Assembly: GCF_014204915.1 (NCBI RefSeq)
Contig: NZ_JACHMH010000001.1
Location: forward strand, 3,931,501 to 3,995,500
Direction of reading: 5' to 3'
Source of the DNA: Crossiella cryophila
GTDB taxonomy: Bacteria > Actinomycetota > Actinomycetes > Mycobacteriales > Pseudonocardiaceae
Length of the DNA stretch: 64,000 nucleotides
Below are positions 55,610 through 64,000 of this stretch, in pieces. How positions within the stretch are numbered: position 1 is the stretch's first letter; every line of letters begins with the position of its first letter. Position numbers and translations under genes: made by a program. The notes under the pieces are model-generated. The model made no database searches. It was not told the DNA's origin and saw nothing but the letters and a program-made list of their open reading frames with translations.

Positions 55610-56821
55610 GTGCCCCAGGTGAACGACCTGGACGACATTTTCCTGAGCTATAGACACTCCGACGGTGATTCATTGGCGGAGAGTGCAGCTTGGGTCTTCA
55701 GGTCACATGGCCTCCCCGTGTGGCATGACCAGACACACCTGCCGCCCGGGCACTTCAAGCGGCGACTCCAGGAGGCCCTGGAGTCCGGCCTGTCCGGAGC
55801 GGTGCTGTTGATCACCCCCGACATGGCCTACTCGGAGATCGTTCGGGATCTGGAACTGCCTAGGCTGCTTCAACTGGAGGCGGATTCGGCGTTCACCTTC
55901 GCCATCGGCAGCACGATCAGCGGTCCGGATGGCAAGCTGGACTATGGCGCACCCGACCGCCTGCTGCCGCAGGAGGGGTGGTTGCTGCGCGACTTCGATC
56001 AGTTCTCGGTGGTCGACCACGCCGGGTTGGCCCGCCTGGCTGGGGAGATGGCGGCCCGGCGCGTGCGCAACGCAGCCTCTGAGGGCCGCCTGCGCCTGGA
56101 CATCCAGACCCGTCTCCCTCCCCTCGGTACGCCAAAGGTGCCGCTCGCGGTCCGCACCCGCCCGCCTTCGCCCGGCACGAGTGTGCCGCCGCCGCAAGCG
56201 TGGGCGGACATCGCTCCCTTCCTCGGTGACCTGCCCCGCCTGGTGCAGGTGTCGGGCGTTGGCCACCTGCACGTCACCGGCGGCGCGCACTTGAGCATCG
56301 CGTTCGCGCTTGGGGCGGCAGTGCCGACCACGACCGGGCTCGTGGTCACGGTCGCCGGCCAGGACGGCAACGACTGGGGTGGAGAGAGGGATGCTCCGGT
56401 GTCGGTCGTACAGGACGAGATTCCCCTGAATGGCTCGGGGGGCGATCCGGTTGCCGTCTACCTGGACCTCGTTCCCGCAGCACCCAACACGGGGTTCAGG
56501 CAGTACGTCGAGAGCCACTCGTTCAGCCGCGCCGTGGAGATTTCCGTGGCTGCACGAGAACTTATCCCCGCGGCCGCGGGCCGCGCTCTGGTGACTGAAC
56601 TGCGTCGCCGGATCGGTGAGTTCGCAGCGGGTGGACCCGTGCACCTGTTCATGCGTGCCCCGTTTCCCGTAGCAGTGATGCTGGGCAGGGAGTGCAACAC
56701 GCTGCGCGTGACCGTCTACGAGTGGGAGAAGGAGTTGGAAACTCCGACCTACGTTGAAGTGGCCACCGTGTCCGCAGGCCGGATCGGAGGTCCCGTCCTG
56801 CCAGGGACGACAGGTCGCTGA
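55610..56821 (+). CDS. TIR-SAVED effector, CBASS locus B
   Basis: 403 residues from GTG 55610 (GGAGG 6 bp upstream; the longer frame begins with a non-conserved lead). N-terminal TIR domain (about 9-140): DIFLSYRHSDGD, VFRSHGLPVWHD, LLITPDMAYSEIVRDLELP with the likely NADase Glu. C-terminal SAVED domain (about 195-400): AHLSIAFALGAA, SRAVEISVAARELI and HLFMRAPFPVAVMLGRECN. Family knowledge: TIR-SAVED binds a cyclic trinucleotide, stacks into filaments and depletes NAD+. It heads an operon with CD-NTase, E2-E1 and JAB, so it is the killing effector of this locus. Confidence 0.85.
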   Translation: MPQVNDLDDIFLSYRHSDGDSLAESAAWVFRSHGLPVWHDQTHLPPGHFKRRLQEALESGLSGAVLLITPDMAYSEIVRDLELPRLLQLEADSAFTFAIGSTISGPDGKLDYGAPDRLLPQEGWLLRDFDQFSVVDHAGLARLAGEMAARRVRNAASEGRLRLDIQTRLPPLGTPKVPLAVRTRPPSPGTSVPPPQAWADIAPFLGDLPRLVQVSGVGHLHVTGGAHLSIAFALGAAVPTTTGLVVTVAGQDGNDWGGERDAPVSVVQDEIPLNGSGGDPVAVYLDLVPAAPNTGFRQYVESHSFSRAVEISVAARELIPAAAGRALVTELRRRIGEFAAGGPVHLFMRAPFPVAVMLGRECNTLRVTVYEWEKELETPTYVEVATVSAGRIGGPVLPGTTGR

Positions 56822-56970
56822 CAGTTCCACCCATGATGCGGACACTTTGTGGACAAATCTGCTTCTAGCTGGGGTTCGTCCACTTCTTGTCGGTATCGGC
56901 GCCTATCCTTCAGAGGCGATCGTCGGCATGTCGATCGCGCACATTCGCCGGTCCATATCAGGAGGTGCAG

Positions 56971-58062
56971 GTGGAAGACCTGGTCAGTGAGTTTGCGCAG
57001 GCAGTTCGGAACGTCAGAATTCGTGACGAGAAGCTGGATCAAGCGAAACAGGCACATACCGAGATCCGCGAGTTGCTCGAGGCAGATGCCGAGTTGCGCG
57101 ACTGTGGGATCGACACGATCCTCATCGGCTCCTATGCTCGGCTGACAGCCCGCTATCCAGGCAAGGACGTGGACATCTTCCTGCGTTTCACCGAACGCTC
57201 AGTTCGGCACGCCCCGGAGAAGATTTACAACGCGGTAGAACGCGTACTCGTTGCGACGTATGGATTGAAGGAAGAAGACGCGCACGGACGTGTCACGCGG
57301 CAACCCAGATCGTTGAAGATCGACTTCGCGACTTCCGGCGATCCGACCGGCGAGGACTTCTTCTCCATTGATGCGGTGCCGGCAGTGCGGTGGCATGAAC
57401 ACTGGGGCATCCCCAACCGCGACCGCAACGAGTGGGACAAGGAGGAGCGGCGTTGGATCAAGACCAATCCGATCAAGTTCGCTGAGGACACCAACGGCCT
57501 GGCGACCGCGACGTGGAGCCCGACCGTGGCCGGGGCCAACGCCTATCGCCCCGTAGCGCGTCTGTTGCGGCAAGTGCGACACGTACACCTTGGAGACCAG
57601 CGCCCCGGTGGGCTGTTCACGGAGGTTGCGGCTTACTACGCGTGGAAAGACCAGCTAGTGGTCGGCACTTCCTGGGCGGAGCTGCTGGCCGCGACCCTTG
57701 AACAAGTTGCCGGGAGATTCTCGGAGTGCGCGGAGAGCGGTCTGCTCGACCCCGTGTTCGGTACCCCGATGACGCCCGCAGTCGAACCACGTCAGTGGAT
57801 GATCGCGGCTGATGTGTTCAACGGGCTCGCGGAGCGGGCCCGTCAAGCCCTCGACGCGGAGCGCTGCATGGCGGCGAAAATCTGGCGCGACATCCTCGGT
57901 ACCAACGACCGGGGACAGGTCCTGCCGCTCCCAGGTGGATGCGATGCCAATGGGTTCCCGATCAGTGCGATCACTGCTGTCAGCGGGGTTGGTAGCAACG
58001 AGCCACGGGGGTTCGCGGGTTCGGCCCCGTTGACTCACAGCCGGTGCCGCCGAAGCAAGTGA
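56971..58062 (+). CDS. CD-NTase (CBASS oligonucleotide cyclase), locus B
   Basis: 363 residues from GTG 56971 (GGAGG 5 bp upstream); the frame's ATG at 56887 has none. Nucleotidyltransferase motifs: GSYARLT (53-59), metal pair DVD (66-68) and SIDAVPAV (Asp134). C-terminal helices follow. The gene lies 150 bp after the effector and overlaps the E2-E1 gene. Sequence identity to the locus A cyclase is low outside the motifs, so the two probably belong to different clades and may make different signals. Confidence 0.85.
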   Translation: MEDLVSEFAQAVRNVRIRDEKLDQAKQAHTEIRELLEADAELRDCGIDTILIGSYARLTARYPGKDVDIFLRFTERSVRHAPEKIYNAVERVLVATYGLKEEDAHGRVTRQPRSLKIDFATSGDPTGEDFFSIDAVPAVRWHEHWGIPNRDRNEWDKEERRWIKTNPIKFAEDTNGLATATWSPTVAGANAYRPVARLLRQVRHVHLGDQRPGGLFTEVAAYYAWKDQLVVGTSWAELLAATLEQVAGRFSECAESGLLDPVFGTPMTPAVEPRQWMIAADVFNGLAERARQALDAERCMAAKIWRDILGTNDRGQVLPLPGGCDANGFPISAITAVSGVGSNEPRGFAGSAPLTHSRCRRSK

Positions 58063-59624
58063 ACACCTACGACGACTCCGCGTTCGAGCACTTCTGCGCT
58101 GAACTGGTCAACCAGGGCTTCTCCCCGGTGCGGGGAACCGAGCAGCAGGAATGGCTTGGCCCGGTTCGGCCGAGCCTCCGGACGCTCACCAACGCCACCA
58201 GGATGAAGGTCAGCTTTCCTGAAGGTTGGCCGCTCCGCTATGCACGCGTCACTGTGGAAGGGCTCCAGACAGAGCATGCGGCACGTGGGGTTATTTGTTT
58301 GTGGGCCGAGGATGATCCAGCTCAGGTCGGTGGGCGCGACCTGAACGTGCTATGGGAGCGAGTGGATGAGTGGGCGGCAGCCGCGCAGCGTGGATTTCGC
58401 GTGGAGGATCGAGCCCTCGACGCGTATGTTGGCTTCGATGAACTGGGCGGTTACCACGCCGAACTTCCGCTGGCTGATCTGATTTGTCGAGGAAACAACG
58501 GGTATCGCGCTCCATTGACCGCTGCCAATCGAGCGGGCACCTTGATCATCAAACCTGGTGGGACATCAGACGCGGGAGACGAGGGGAAACCTCGACTCCA
58601 GGGTGCCTTCTACCTCCGTCGACACCTCGACTCCCCGCCTCGGAACCTCGAGGAGATCCGTGATCTCCTCACCAACAGGCAAGTGAAGGATCTCGAGTGC
58701 GGCCTCGAGCGCAGAGAACCGGCCGCGTTGGCGGAACCGAGTGGAGGACACGACTTCATCGTGCTCGCGTGGCCGCGCCATGGCAGCGACCACGACGCAC
58801 TCGTGGTGGGATTCGAGAACCGCGGAGCCTCCCTGCGAGCCACCGCAATGGCCGTCACACCCAGTGACACCGTCTCGCGTAAACGCCGATCTGGTCCCGA
58901 TGCGGATCTGCTCCGCGACAAGACCGTGCTGATCGCAGGCGCGGGTTCGGTAGGAGGTCATGTCGCTGCCGCTCTTGCCTCCAGTGGTGTTGGGGCGATC
59001 AAGATCCACGACAGTGACCGCCTCAAGTCGGTCAATCTTGTGCGGCATGTATGTCCGGAATACTTGACTGGGTTCCCGAAGACCCTTGCCGTGTCAGCGG
59101 TGATCAGGGGCCACGCCCCTTGGGCGGGAGTCCACAGGGGCGACGCGCTCTCGTATGCTCCAGCTACACTCGCTGCGCAGGTTCACGGGGTTGATCTCGT
59201 CCTCGATTGCACTGGCGTTTTCTCTCTCTCGGCGGCACTGGCCGACGTCTGCCGACAGACAGCGACCCCACTCATCACGGGCGCGCTCTACCACGCAGGT
59301 GCCCTCTTCCGCATTCGGAGGCAAGCGCCTGGAGACACCCCCATCGCTGCTCGCCTGATGGATCCGGACTACCTGGATCTACCAACCGAAGATCGGGTAG
59401 CACCTCAAGCAGGTTTTCTGGAGCTGGGCTGTACGGCGCCGGTGAACAATGCGTCACCCATCGCTGTCCTGTCCGCTGCCGCAGAAATTTCGCACGCTGC
59501 GGTCGACTTCCTCGCTGGTCGGCATCACTGGCCAGATGAACGCATCGTCGTGTTGAGACCGCTGCAAGCCCCGTTCAACCGCACCGGGGTGTTCGACGGG
59601 CCGAGGAGGGGCGGCACTACATGA
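58059..59624 (+). CDS. cap2: Cap2-type E2-E1 fusion, CBASS locus B
   Basis: 521 residues from GTG 58059, overlapping the cyclase stop (GTGA); GTG 58044 would add 5 residues. N-terminal E2-like domain with Cys80 in ARGVICLWAEDD. A linker domain follows, then a ThiF/E1 domain: GAGSVGG (about 290), HDSDRLKSVNLVRHV, and the likely catalytic Cys in FLELGCTAPV. In type II CBASS, Cap2 activates the C-terminal residue of the CD-NTase and conjugates it to cellular targets, priming cyclase activity. Confidence 0.85.
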   Translation: MNTYDDSAFEHFCAELVNQGFSPVRGTEQQEWLGPVRPSLRTLTNATRMKVSFPEGWPLRYARVTVEGLQTEHAARGVICLWAEDDPAQVGGRDLNVLWERVDEWAAAAQRGFRVEDRALDAYVGFDELGGYHAELPLADLICRGNNGYRAPLTAANRAGTLIIKPGGTSDAGDEGKPRLQGAFYLRRHLDSPPRNLEEIRDLLTNRQVKDLECGLERREPAALAEPSGGHDFIVLAWPRHGSDHDALVVGFENRGASLRATAMAVTPSDTVSRKRRSGPDADLLRDKTVLIAGAGSVGGHVAAALASSGVGAIKIHDSDRLKSVNLVRHVCPEYLTGFPKTLAVSAVIRGHAPWAGVHRGDALSYAPATLAAQVHGVDLVLDCTGVFSLSAALADVCRQTATPLITGALYHAGALFRIRRQAPGDTPIAARLMDPDYLDLPTEDRVAPQAGFLELGCTAPVNNASPIAVLSAAAEISHAAVDFLAGRHHWPDERIVVLRPLQAPFNRTGVFDGPRRGGTT

Positions 59625-60103
59625 CCGGATGGCCGCTGCTCCTGGTCTCCGAAACGGCGCAAGCCACAATGGTCGCTTCAGCCGCTCGGGCACACCCCAC
59701 CGAGGCAGGCGGCATCCTGGTCGGGGTGCACGTGGACGGTCAGCCGTGGGTCACCGTCGCGATCGAGATCCCCAGCGCTGATCGGGGACCCCGCCACTAC
59801 AAGATCCCCGCCGGGGCGACGCAGCCGGCCGTGCGCGACGCGCGGAGGTCCGAACACCGTTTGGGCTACCTCGGCGACTGGCACAGCCACCCCGTTGACA
59901 TCGGTCCCAGCCGCACGGACCTCGTGAGCCTCGGGCTCATCTCGGTGCTGCACCCTTGGGCCCCGAATCCCACCCTGGTCGTGGTGCGCAACACGATCAA
60001 TGGATACGTCCTCGACGCGCGCCGGATCGTTGCCGTCGCTCCGCGGACCTGTGAAGTCAGGCTTGCCGGGGATCTCCCGCCGCTTCCGCCGCCGCGACGT
60101 TGA
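59621..60103 (+). CDS. cap3: Cap3-type JAB/JAMM isopeptidase, CBASS locus B
   Basis: 160 residues, ATG 59621 overlapping the cap2 stop (ATGA). JAMM site complete: Glu28 in PTEAGGILVG, His88 and His90 in GDWHSHP, and Asp100 in SRTD. It should remove the CD-NTase from its conjugates and so restrain the system. Last gene of the operon and convergent with the PIWI-RE gene; 60104-60279 shows no gene. Confidence 0.88.
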   Translation: MTGWPLLLVSETAQATMVASAARAHPTEAGGILVGVHVDGQPWVTVAIEIPSADRGPRHYKIPAGATQPAVRDARRSEHRLGYLGDWHSHPVDIGPSRTDLVSLGLISVLHPWAPNPTLVVVRNTINGYVLDARRIVAVAPRTCEVRLAGDLPPLPPPRR

Positions 60104-60279
60104 GGCGAGCTGCATCGACCTCGGTGACGTGTTGCCCAGAGGCATAGGGATACGACGGCAAATCGTTGCCAGACCTGGTCGAGGCCCCGCTCCACGAACT
60201 CAGTTGGCAGCAGTAAGTCTAGGCGACAGTGGAGGCACACCTCCTCGTGCAGGAACTGGCCTGCGGCGGTTCGCAGCCG

Positions 60280-62883
60280 CTACCGACGGGGTGCCGCCTC
60301 GGCGGTTTCCTCGTACTCCGTTTCGTCGTCCCAGTCGACGGTGCGCCGGTACTCCGGGTGGTTGCGATCCATCAACGCCGCCAGGTGAACCGGCACGGGG
60401 TAGCTGGTCCGCCCGTCCCAGGACACGGCGTGGTCGCACAGCCGCGCCGCCGCAACGGCGTAGCTCTGCGAGTCGGAGTCCGCGCCGACTACCACGATTT
60501 CGGTGCTGGTGTGGGCATACCAAGTGTGCGTGCCCGTCTCCTCATCGGCAGACCACCGTCCTGCGTCGAGACCTGCCCTGCTGTACCGGCCATTGCCTGC
60601 GAACTGGCGCGGGATGTTGGCCAAGATCCACGTGTTCGCGGAACTGCCGAGCTGATAGAGGGATCGCGTCGTCTTGCCGACGCGCCAGCTGTTGTCTGCC
60701 GCCGCATCGGGGATTCGCACCTCGACCGGACGCGGTAGGTCGCGTGTCCCCGAAGTTACCCGGACCACCGCCCGCGGGCGGTGCCCGAGGGCCGGGTCCC
60801 AGCCAGGCAGCGCGGGGCGGTCGTCAACCCGGCCGGCCGAGTTCGGTTCGAGGTCGAGATTCTTGTTGGCGAGCAACGGCCACAAGGACCGTGAGCTGTC
60901 TCCGGAGACCATCAGCACGTAACCCACTCCGGTGGCCACGTGCGCTCGTAGCTGGCCGAGAGCGGTGTCGATCGCCATGAGTAGGTCCTCGTCCTGCCGC
61001 TTGCCCCCGGGCAGCGGGAGCGCGCGGTACGCGGTGTTCGCGGTGGCGTAGTCGTGCCACCCGATGCCCTTGCCGCTCTTCGGATGCGGCGCGGGCTGGT
61101 AGGCGAGGACCCGCCAGTGCACACCGTCGGGAACCATGGCGACCAGGGACCAGCTCAGCTTCGGTGCGCCCTTGGTCCACGCCTCCCCTCGCTGGGCCCG
61201 CACGTGTAGGCCGACGTACGTAATCGGCTCCTGCAGCCCGAGGCGACCCGAGGCCAGCGCACTGGTCATCCTCGGGTGGACCAGGCCGGCGACCCGCAGC
61301 AGGTCGGCCACCGCGTTGTTCCCCGCGTGGTCCTTCGCCGGGGCCTCCAGCTCCTTGGCCGGTGGTGCCGTCGCCAAGAACTGGGCCAGTGCGCTGCGCT
61401 CGGCGAGCAAGCGGTTGACCGCGGGCTTCGCGTCCCCGTCCGGCGAGCGGCCGTCGTACTCGGTCTCGCACAACGCCAGTACCCGCGTCCCGTCTGGCGC
61501 GACGAGGTGCGGGACTCGATTCAGCGCTGCGACCCGTTCCTGGTACCGCCTGCCGTGGGCTAGCAGCTCGGGTACGTGGTGGAACACAACCTCCACGTGC
61601 GCCCAGACCTGGACCAGGGTGTCTTCCGGAACGCCCTCGGTGAGGTCGGTGCGGTGGAGGTGATGGGCGAGCAGCCGTTGCACCCGGGCGCGGGTGCGCT
61701 GGGTGGTGTAGAGGACGAGGACGCGCAGCCGCTCGGTGCCAGATGCCTTGATGATCGCGGGCAGCCCGCTCTCGTCGAGCAGGTTGACGTCCCGGCCGGC
61801 TTCAACGGTCCGCTTGGTCTGAATGGAGAACTGGTGCCCCTTCACCTCACGGGCAGTCACGTTCGCCACACCGAGCACGTCCCCGGCGTGGCGGATCAGC
61901 TCGCGCAGGGTGTACATGCCCACACCGCGACCGATCGGGAATCGCACGGACTTGGGTACCAGCGCCCGCAGTCGCTGGGGAACACCTGCGAGTTCGAGGT
62001 CGCCTGGTTCCAGCAAGTTCTCCCCGCGCAGCCGGTGCGCAACCGACAACGCGATGCGGCTGGTCGTCTCGATCCGGCCGAGGCGACCTCGACCTTCCAT
62101 CGCGAGGCAGAGCAGCGGGTCCTCGTCCCGGCGAGGTGCCAGCCAGGCGTTGCGGGTGCCGGCGAGCCATTGGCTCAGGCGGGCCACTGACGGGTCAAGC
62201 ACGACGACGGGAGTTCGCACGCCCGGCAGCGTCTTCATCAGCAGGCGAATCCGGAGCGCGGCGTAGCGGAGTTCCCCACCCTGCCGCCACGCACCGGACC
62301 ACAAGGCGTCCTGGGCCCACACCAGCAGGTTCCCGTCGGTGTCGGTGCGGAGCGACACCTCACGGCCGTCGATCCGCCACGACGTACCAGCTAGCCGGCG
62401 GGCGACCTCCCAGGTGGCGGCGTCGTAGACCCAGTTCGGCGCGTCCGGCTGGTCGCCGACGTGGTGCACCTGGGAGGCGAGCGACACCTGCTCAACCGTG
62501 CTGTCCGCGAACAGCTCAGCCAACTCGCTCGGGTAGCCGAAGGTGATCTCCTCATCGGGCACGCCGAGCACGGCCTGTTCCCACAGGACCACTGCGTCGT
62601 GGACGTCGCGTCGGTCGAGGGGTTTGCTGGAGACCAGGCGCTGCGGCGCGTGCTGCTTGCTCGTGGGGAACAGATTCACGCAGGCACCGCTGTAGGCGTG
62701 CAGTGCGGTGGCCAGACCCGAGTACGGGAGGTTCACGTTGTGGTGGACCCGTTCCCGATAGCGGCTCCGCAGTCGCTCCCACACCTCCGCGACGTTCTCG
62801 GGCAACCGGTGGACGTGAGCCGTTCCGTGCAGCACCTCGGTCAGGGGGTACGCCAGCAGGGACAGTTCTTTCTCGCCAGTCAT
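60280..62883 (-). CDS. Prokaryotic PIWI-RE protein (MID-like plus RNase H fold)
   Basis: About 867 residues from ATG 62883, overlapping the helicase stop (TGATG); GTG 62886 is equally possible. The N-terminal ~550 residues include the module preceding RNase H in this family. The C-terminal ~300 match the pPIWI-RE RNase H domain: YVLMVSGDSSRSLWPLLAN, RAVVRVTSG, WILANIPRQFAG and the closing CDHAVSWDGRTSYPVPVHLA, NHPEYR. PIWI-RE proteins are Argonaute relatives found in three-gene islands with a DinG-like helicase and a REase-fold protein, thought to target invading nucleic acid. The helicase is next door; the REase partner must lie outside the window. Confidence 0.75.
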   Translation of the reverse strand: MTGEKELSLLAYPLTEVLHGTAHVHRLPENVAEVWERLRSRYRERVHHNVNLPYSGLATALHAYSGACVNLFPTSKQHAPQRLVSSKPLDRRDVHDAVVLWEQAVLGVPDEEITFGYPSELAELFADSTVEQVSLASQVHHVGDQPDAPNWVYDAATWEVARRLAGTSWRIDGREVSLRTDTDGNLLVWAQDALWSGAWRQGGELRYAALRIRLLMKTLPGVRTPVVVLDPSVARLSQWLAGTRNAWLAPRRDEDPLLCLAMEGRGRLGRIETTSRIALSVAHRLRGENLLEPGDLELAGVPQRLRALVPKSVRFPIGRGVGMYTLRELIRHAGDVLGVANVTAREVKGHQFSIQTKRTVEAGRDVNLLDESGLPAIIKASGTERLRVLVLYTTQRTRARVQRLLAHHLHRTDLTEGVPEDTLVQVWAHVEVVFHHVPELLAHGRRYQERVAALNRVPHLVAPDGTRVLALCETEYDGRSPDGDAKPAVNRLLAERSALAQFLATAPPAKELEAPAKDHAGNNAVADLLRVAGLVHPRMTSALASGRLGLQEPITYVGLHVRAQRGEAWTKGAPKLSWSLVAMVPDGVHWRVLAYQPAPHPKSGKGIGWHDYATANTAYRALPLPGGKRQDEDLLMAIDTALGQLRAHVATGVGYVLMVSGDSSRSLWPLLANKNLDLEPNSAGRVDDRPALPGWDPALGHRPRAVVRVTSGTRDLPRPVEVRIPDAAADNSWRVGKTTRSLYQLGSSANTWILANIPRQFAGNGRYSRAGLDAGRWSADEETGTHTWYAHTSTEIVVVGADSDSQSYAVAAARLCDHAVSWDGRTSYPVPVHLAALMDRNHPEYRRTVDWDDETEYEETAEAAPRR

Positions 62884-64000
62884 CACTGGTTCTCCTCATG
62901 ACCGATGCCCGCGAAGTCCAGCCAGGACCCAAGCGTCGAGCCGTAGGTGCGGCGCAGTTCGCGCCGTTCGACAGGGGTGAGGTTCGCGTAGTAGTACCGG
63001 AGCAGGCCGGGCATGTCGGTGCCGTACTTCGGGTCGTGGAACGCGCCATCCACCAGGAACAGCTGTACCGGTGTGCCGCCGCGCCGAGCCCGGCCCGCTA
63101 GTTGGATCATGTCGACGAGCATCCCGGCGACTGACTCGGACTTGAGTGCCCTGCTGAGCCTGCTGAACCGAGGGTCGCTGGTGAGGATATGGAACAGCCG
63201 GGCGAAGGCCCGCTTGCGCTGCTCGGCCCACACCGCCACCGGGTCGGAACTCGAGGTGTCCCTGCAGAGTGCGTGCGCGTTGACGCTGGCGAACATCTCC
63301 GCCGAGTCGGTGACTTGGGTGGGCGGTCGCACGCACACCCACACCGAGGCCAACGCTGAGCGCTGGTGACCGGGTACCAGGATGTTGAGCCCTCGGGCCA
63401 CCACGCTCAGCGGCGCGATGCACACCTTGACCTGTGGGTGACGAGCCGGCAACGACTCCAGATCGTCAACTGTCACCAGCACGACCTCAGCGGGCAGCAC
63501 GACTGGAGGCGGATGACCGTGCCGGGGGACGACGACCGCCACCCAGCCTGGATCTGGGACCTGGCCTGCGATCCCGGCCCCGAGCAGCGCGGCGTGCCGG
63601 TAGGAGTTGCCGACCAGCATGCACCGCTCGCGGTCCCGTTCGGTGTCCGGTAGCCCTCGCAGGTGCAGGTCGAGTTGCTCCCACAACGACTTACCGAGCG
63701 CGAGGATCGCTGCCGCCTTCCCGGACTCGGCGCGGCCCCCGATCCTGATGGTCTGGAATTGCGCGTCCAAGGCGTGGCCCGGCAGGGTGGTGAAGGCCCC
63801 GGGGGTCGCGTCGGTCATCGCATAGGTGATGCCTGCCCGGATGTGCTCGCGTGCGGCACCGGGGAAGTACGCCGTGGCGGACAGGCCCAGCACCACGCGT
63901 TGCACACCGGCGGCAGCCAGCGCGACGGTGCCGCCCAGTTGGGCGATGGTGGTGTGCGGATCGCCCCCGACGGCCTGTACAGACAGGTTCCCGCCAGGTC
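62883..64000 (-). CDS. PIWI-RE-associated helicase, C-terminal part (5' end outside window)
   Basis: The frame is open to base 64000; about 372 residues are seen. LGLSATAYFPGAAREH is a motif III-like block, VLVTVDDLESLPARHPQVKVCIAPLSVVARGLNIL (given in part) a motif V-like block, and QLAGRARRGG the arginine-finger motif VI. It then ends with a specific tail, GSTLGSWLDFAGIGHEENQ. This is the DEAD/DinG-like helicase of the PIWI-RE island. It is the upstream gene of the operon and is coupled to the PIWI-RE gene by TGATG. Confidence 0.72.
   Translation of the reverse strand, partial: PGGNLSVQAVGGDPHTTIAQLGGTVALAAAGVQRVVLGLSATAYFPGAAREHIRAGITYAMTDATPGAFTTLPGHALDAQFQTIRIGGRAESGKAAAILALGKSLWEQLDLHLRGLPDTERDRERCMLVGNSYRHAALLGAGIAGQVPDPGWVAVVVPRHGHPPPVVLPAEVVLVTVDDLESLPARHPQVKVCIAPLSVVARGLNILVPGHQRSALASVWVCVRPPTQVTDSAEMFASVNAHALCRDTSSSDPVAVWAEQRKRAFARLFHILTSDPRFSRLSRALKSESVAGMLVDMIQLAGRARRGGTPVQLFLVDGAFHDPKYGTDMPGLLRYYYANLTPVERRELRRTYGSTLGSWLDFAGIGHEENQ

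Noticed and set aside
60000-60980. Plus-strand 326-codon frame
   Set aside because: Arg/Pro-rich shadow of the PIWI-RE gene and cap3 end.
44000-64000. CRISPR array or cas genes to match the CARF protein
   Set aside because: No regularly spaced repeats and no cas-like product found on either strand.

Overview
The window is high-GC DNA with GC-rich third codon positions, frequent GTG starts and GTGA/ATGA gene overlaps. Gene content (SpoIIE/STAS regulators, AfsR-type SARP, DUF3558-like lipoprotein, secreted chitinases with a DasR-type box, LexA paralog) points to a filamentous actinomycete, most likely of the Pseudonocardiaceae. This placement is inferred from gene content and style only.

Layout. 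0-4 kb: end of a SpoIIE/ATPase/STAS regulator, a STAS protein, a secreted hydrolase and an unknown coupled gene pair. 3.8-8.2 kb: LysR regulator divergent from sdhCAB. 8.2-11.6 kb: a large inverted repeat, carboxylesterase, GH25 lysozyme and an alpha/beta hydrolase. 11.7-17.2 kb: a sulfone/sulfonate sulfur-scavenging operon (sfnG, DszC-like, sfnB, ssuE, ssuD) preceded by a 31-codon leader peptide of the actinobacterial cysteine type. 17.2-21.4 kb: chitin module (DasR-type box, GH18 chitinase, Ag85-like esterase, GH19 chitinase). 21.4-24.4 kb: KhtTU-type K+/H+ antiporter, then a MarR regulator and an SDR gene sharing an identical 13-bp operator. 24.6-27.4 kb: cmk-plsC-der housekeeping operon. 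27.5-31.3 kb: a STAND/NLR-like ATPase paired with a small membrane protein that shares its NTG-type motif. 31.6-36.8 kb: deacetylase, FKBP, ATP-grasp, glycosyltransferase, LexA paralog. 36.8-39.1 kb: a decay zone of three broken genes. 39.4-43.2 kb: AfsR-type and LuxR-type regulators.

From the tRNA-Pro gene (43,877) to the end the window is an accessory defence island. It holds: (A) a CBASS-like cassette (CD-NTase, separate E2, separate E1, and a JAB gene destroyed by a frameshift and a Trp-to-stop change), followed 1.4 kb later by a two-TM CARF protein; (B) an IS21-family element; (C) remains of a vsr endonuclease gene overlapping a degenerate copy of the tRNA-Pro 3' end, which looks like a fossil attachment site; (D) a complete type II CBASS operon (TIR-SAVED effector, CD-NTase, E2-E1 fusion, intact JAMM protease); (E) on the other strand a prokaryotic PIWI-RE protein with its helicase partner running off the window end. 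No integrase, cas gene or CRISPR array was found.

How the parts work together: the sulfur operon should release sulfite from dimethyl sulfone and alkanesulfonates when cysteine is scarce. The chitin module should be de-repressed by aminosugars. In each CBASS locus the CD-NTase would make a cyclic oligonucleotide after infection, the E1/E2 would conjugate and prime the CD-NTase, JAB would reverse that, and the SAVED or CARF protein would read the signal. Locus A has lost its JAB, so it is either decaying or relies on locus B.
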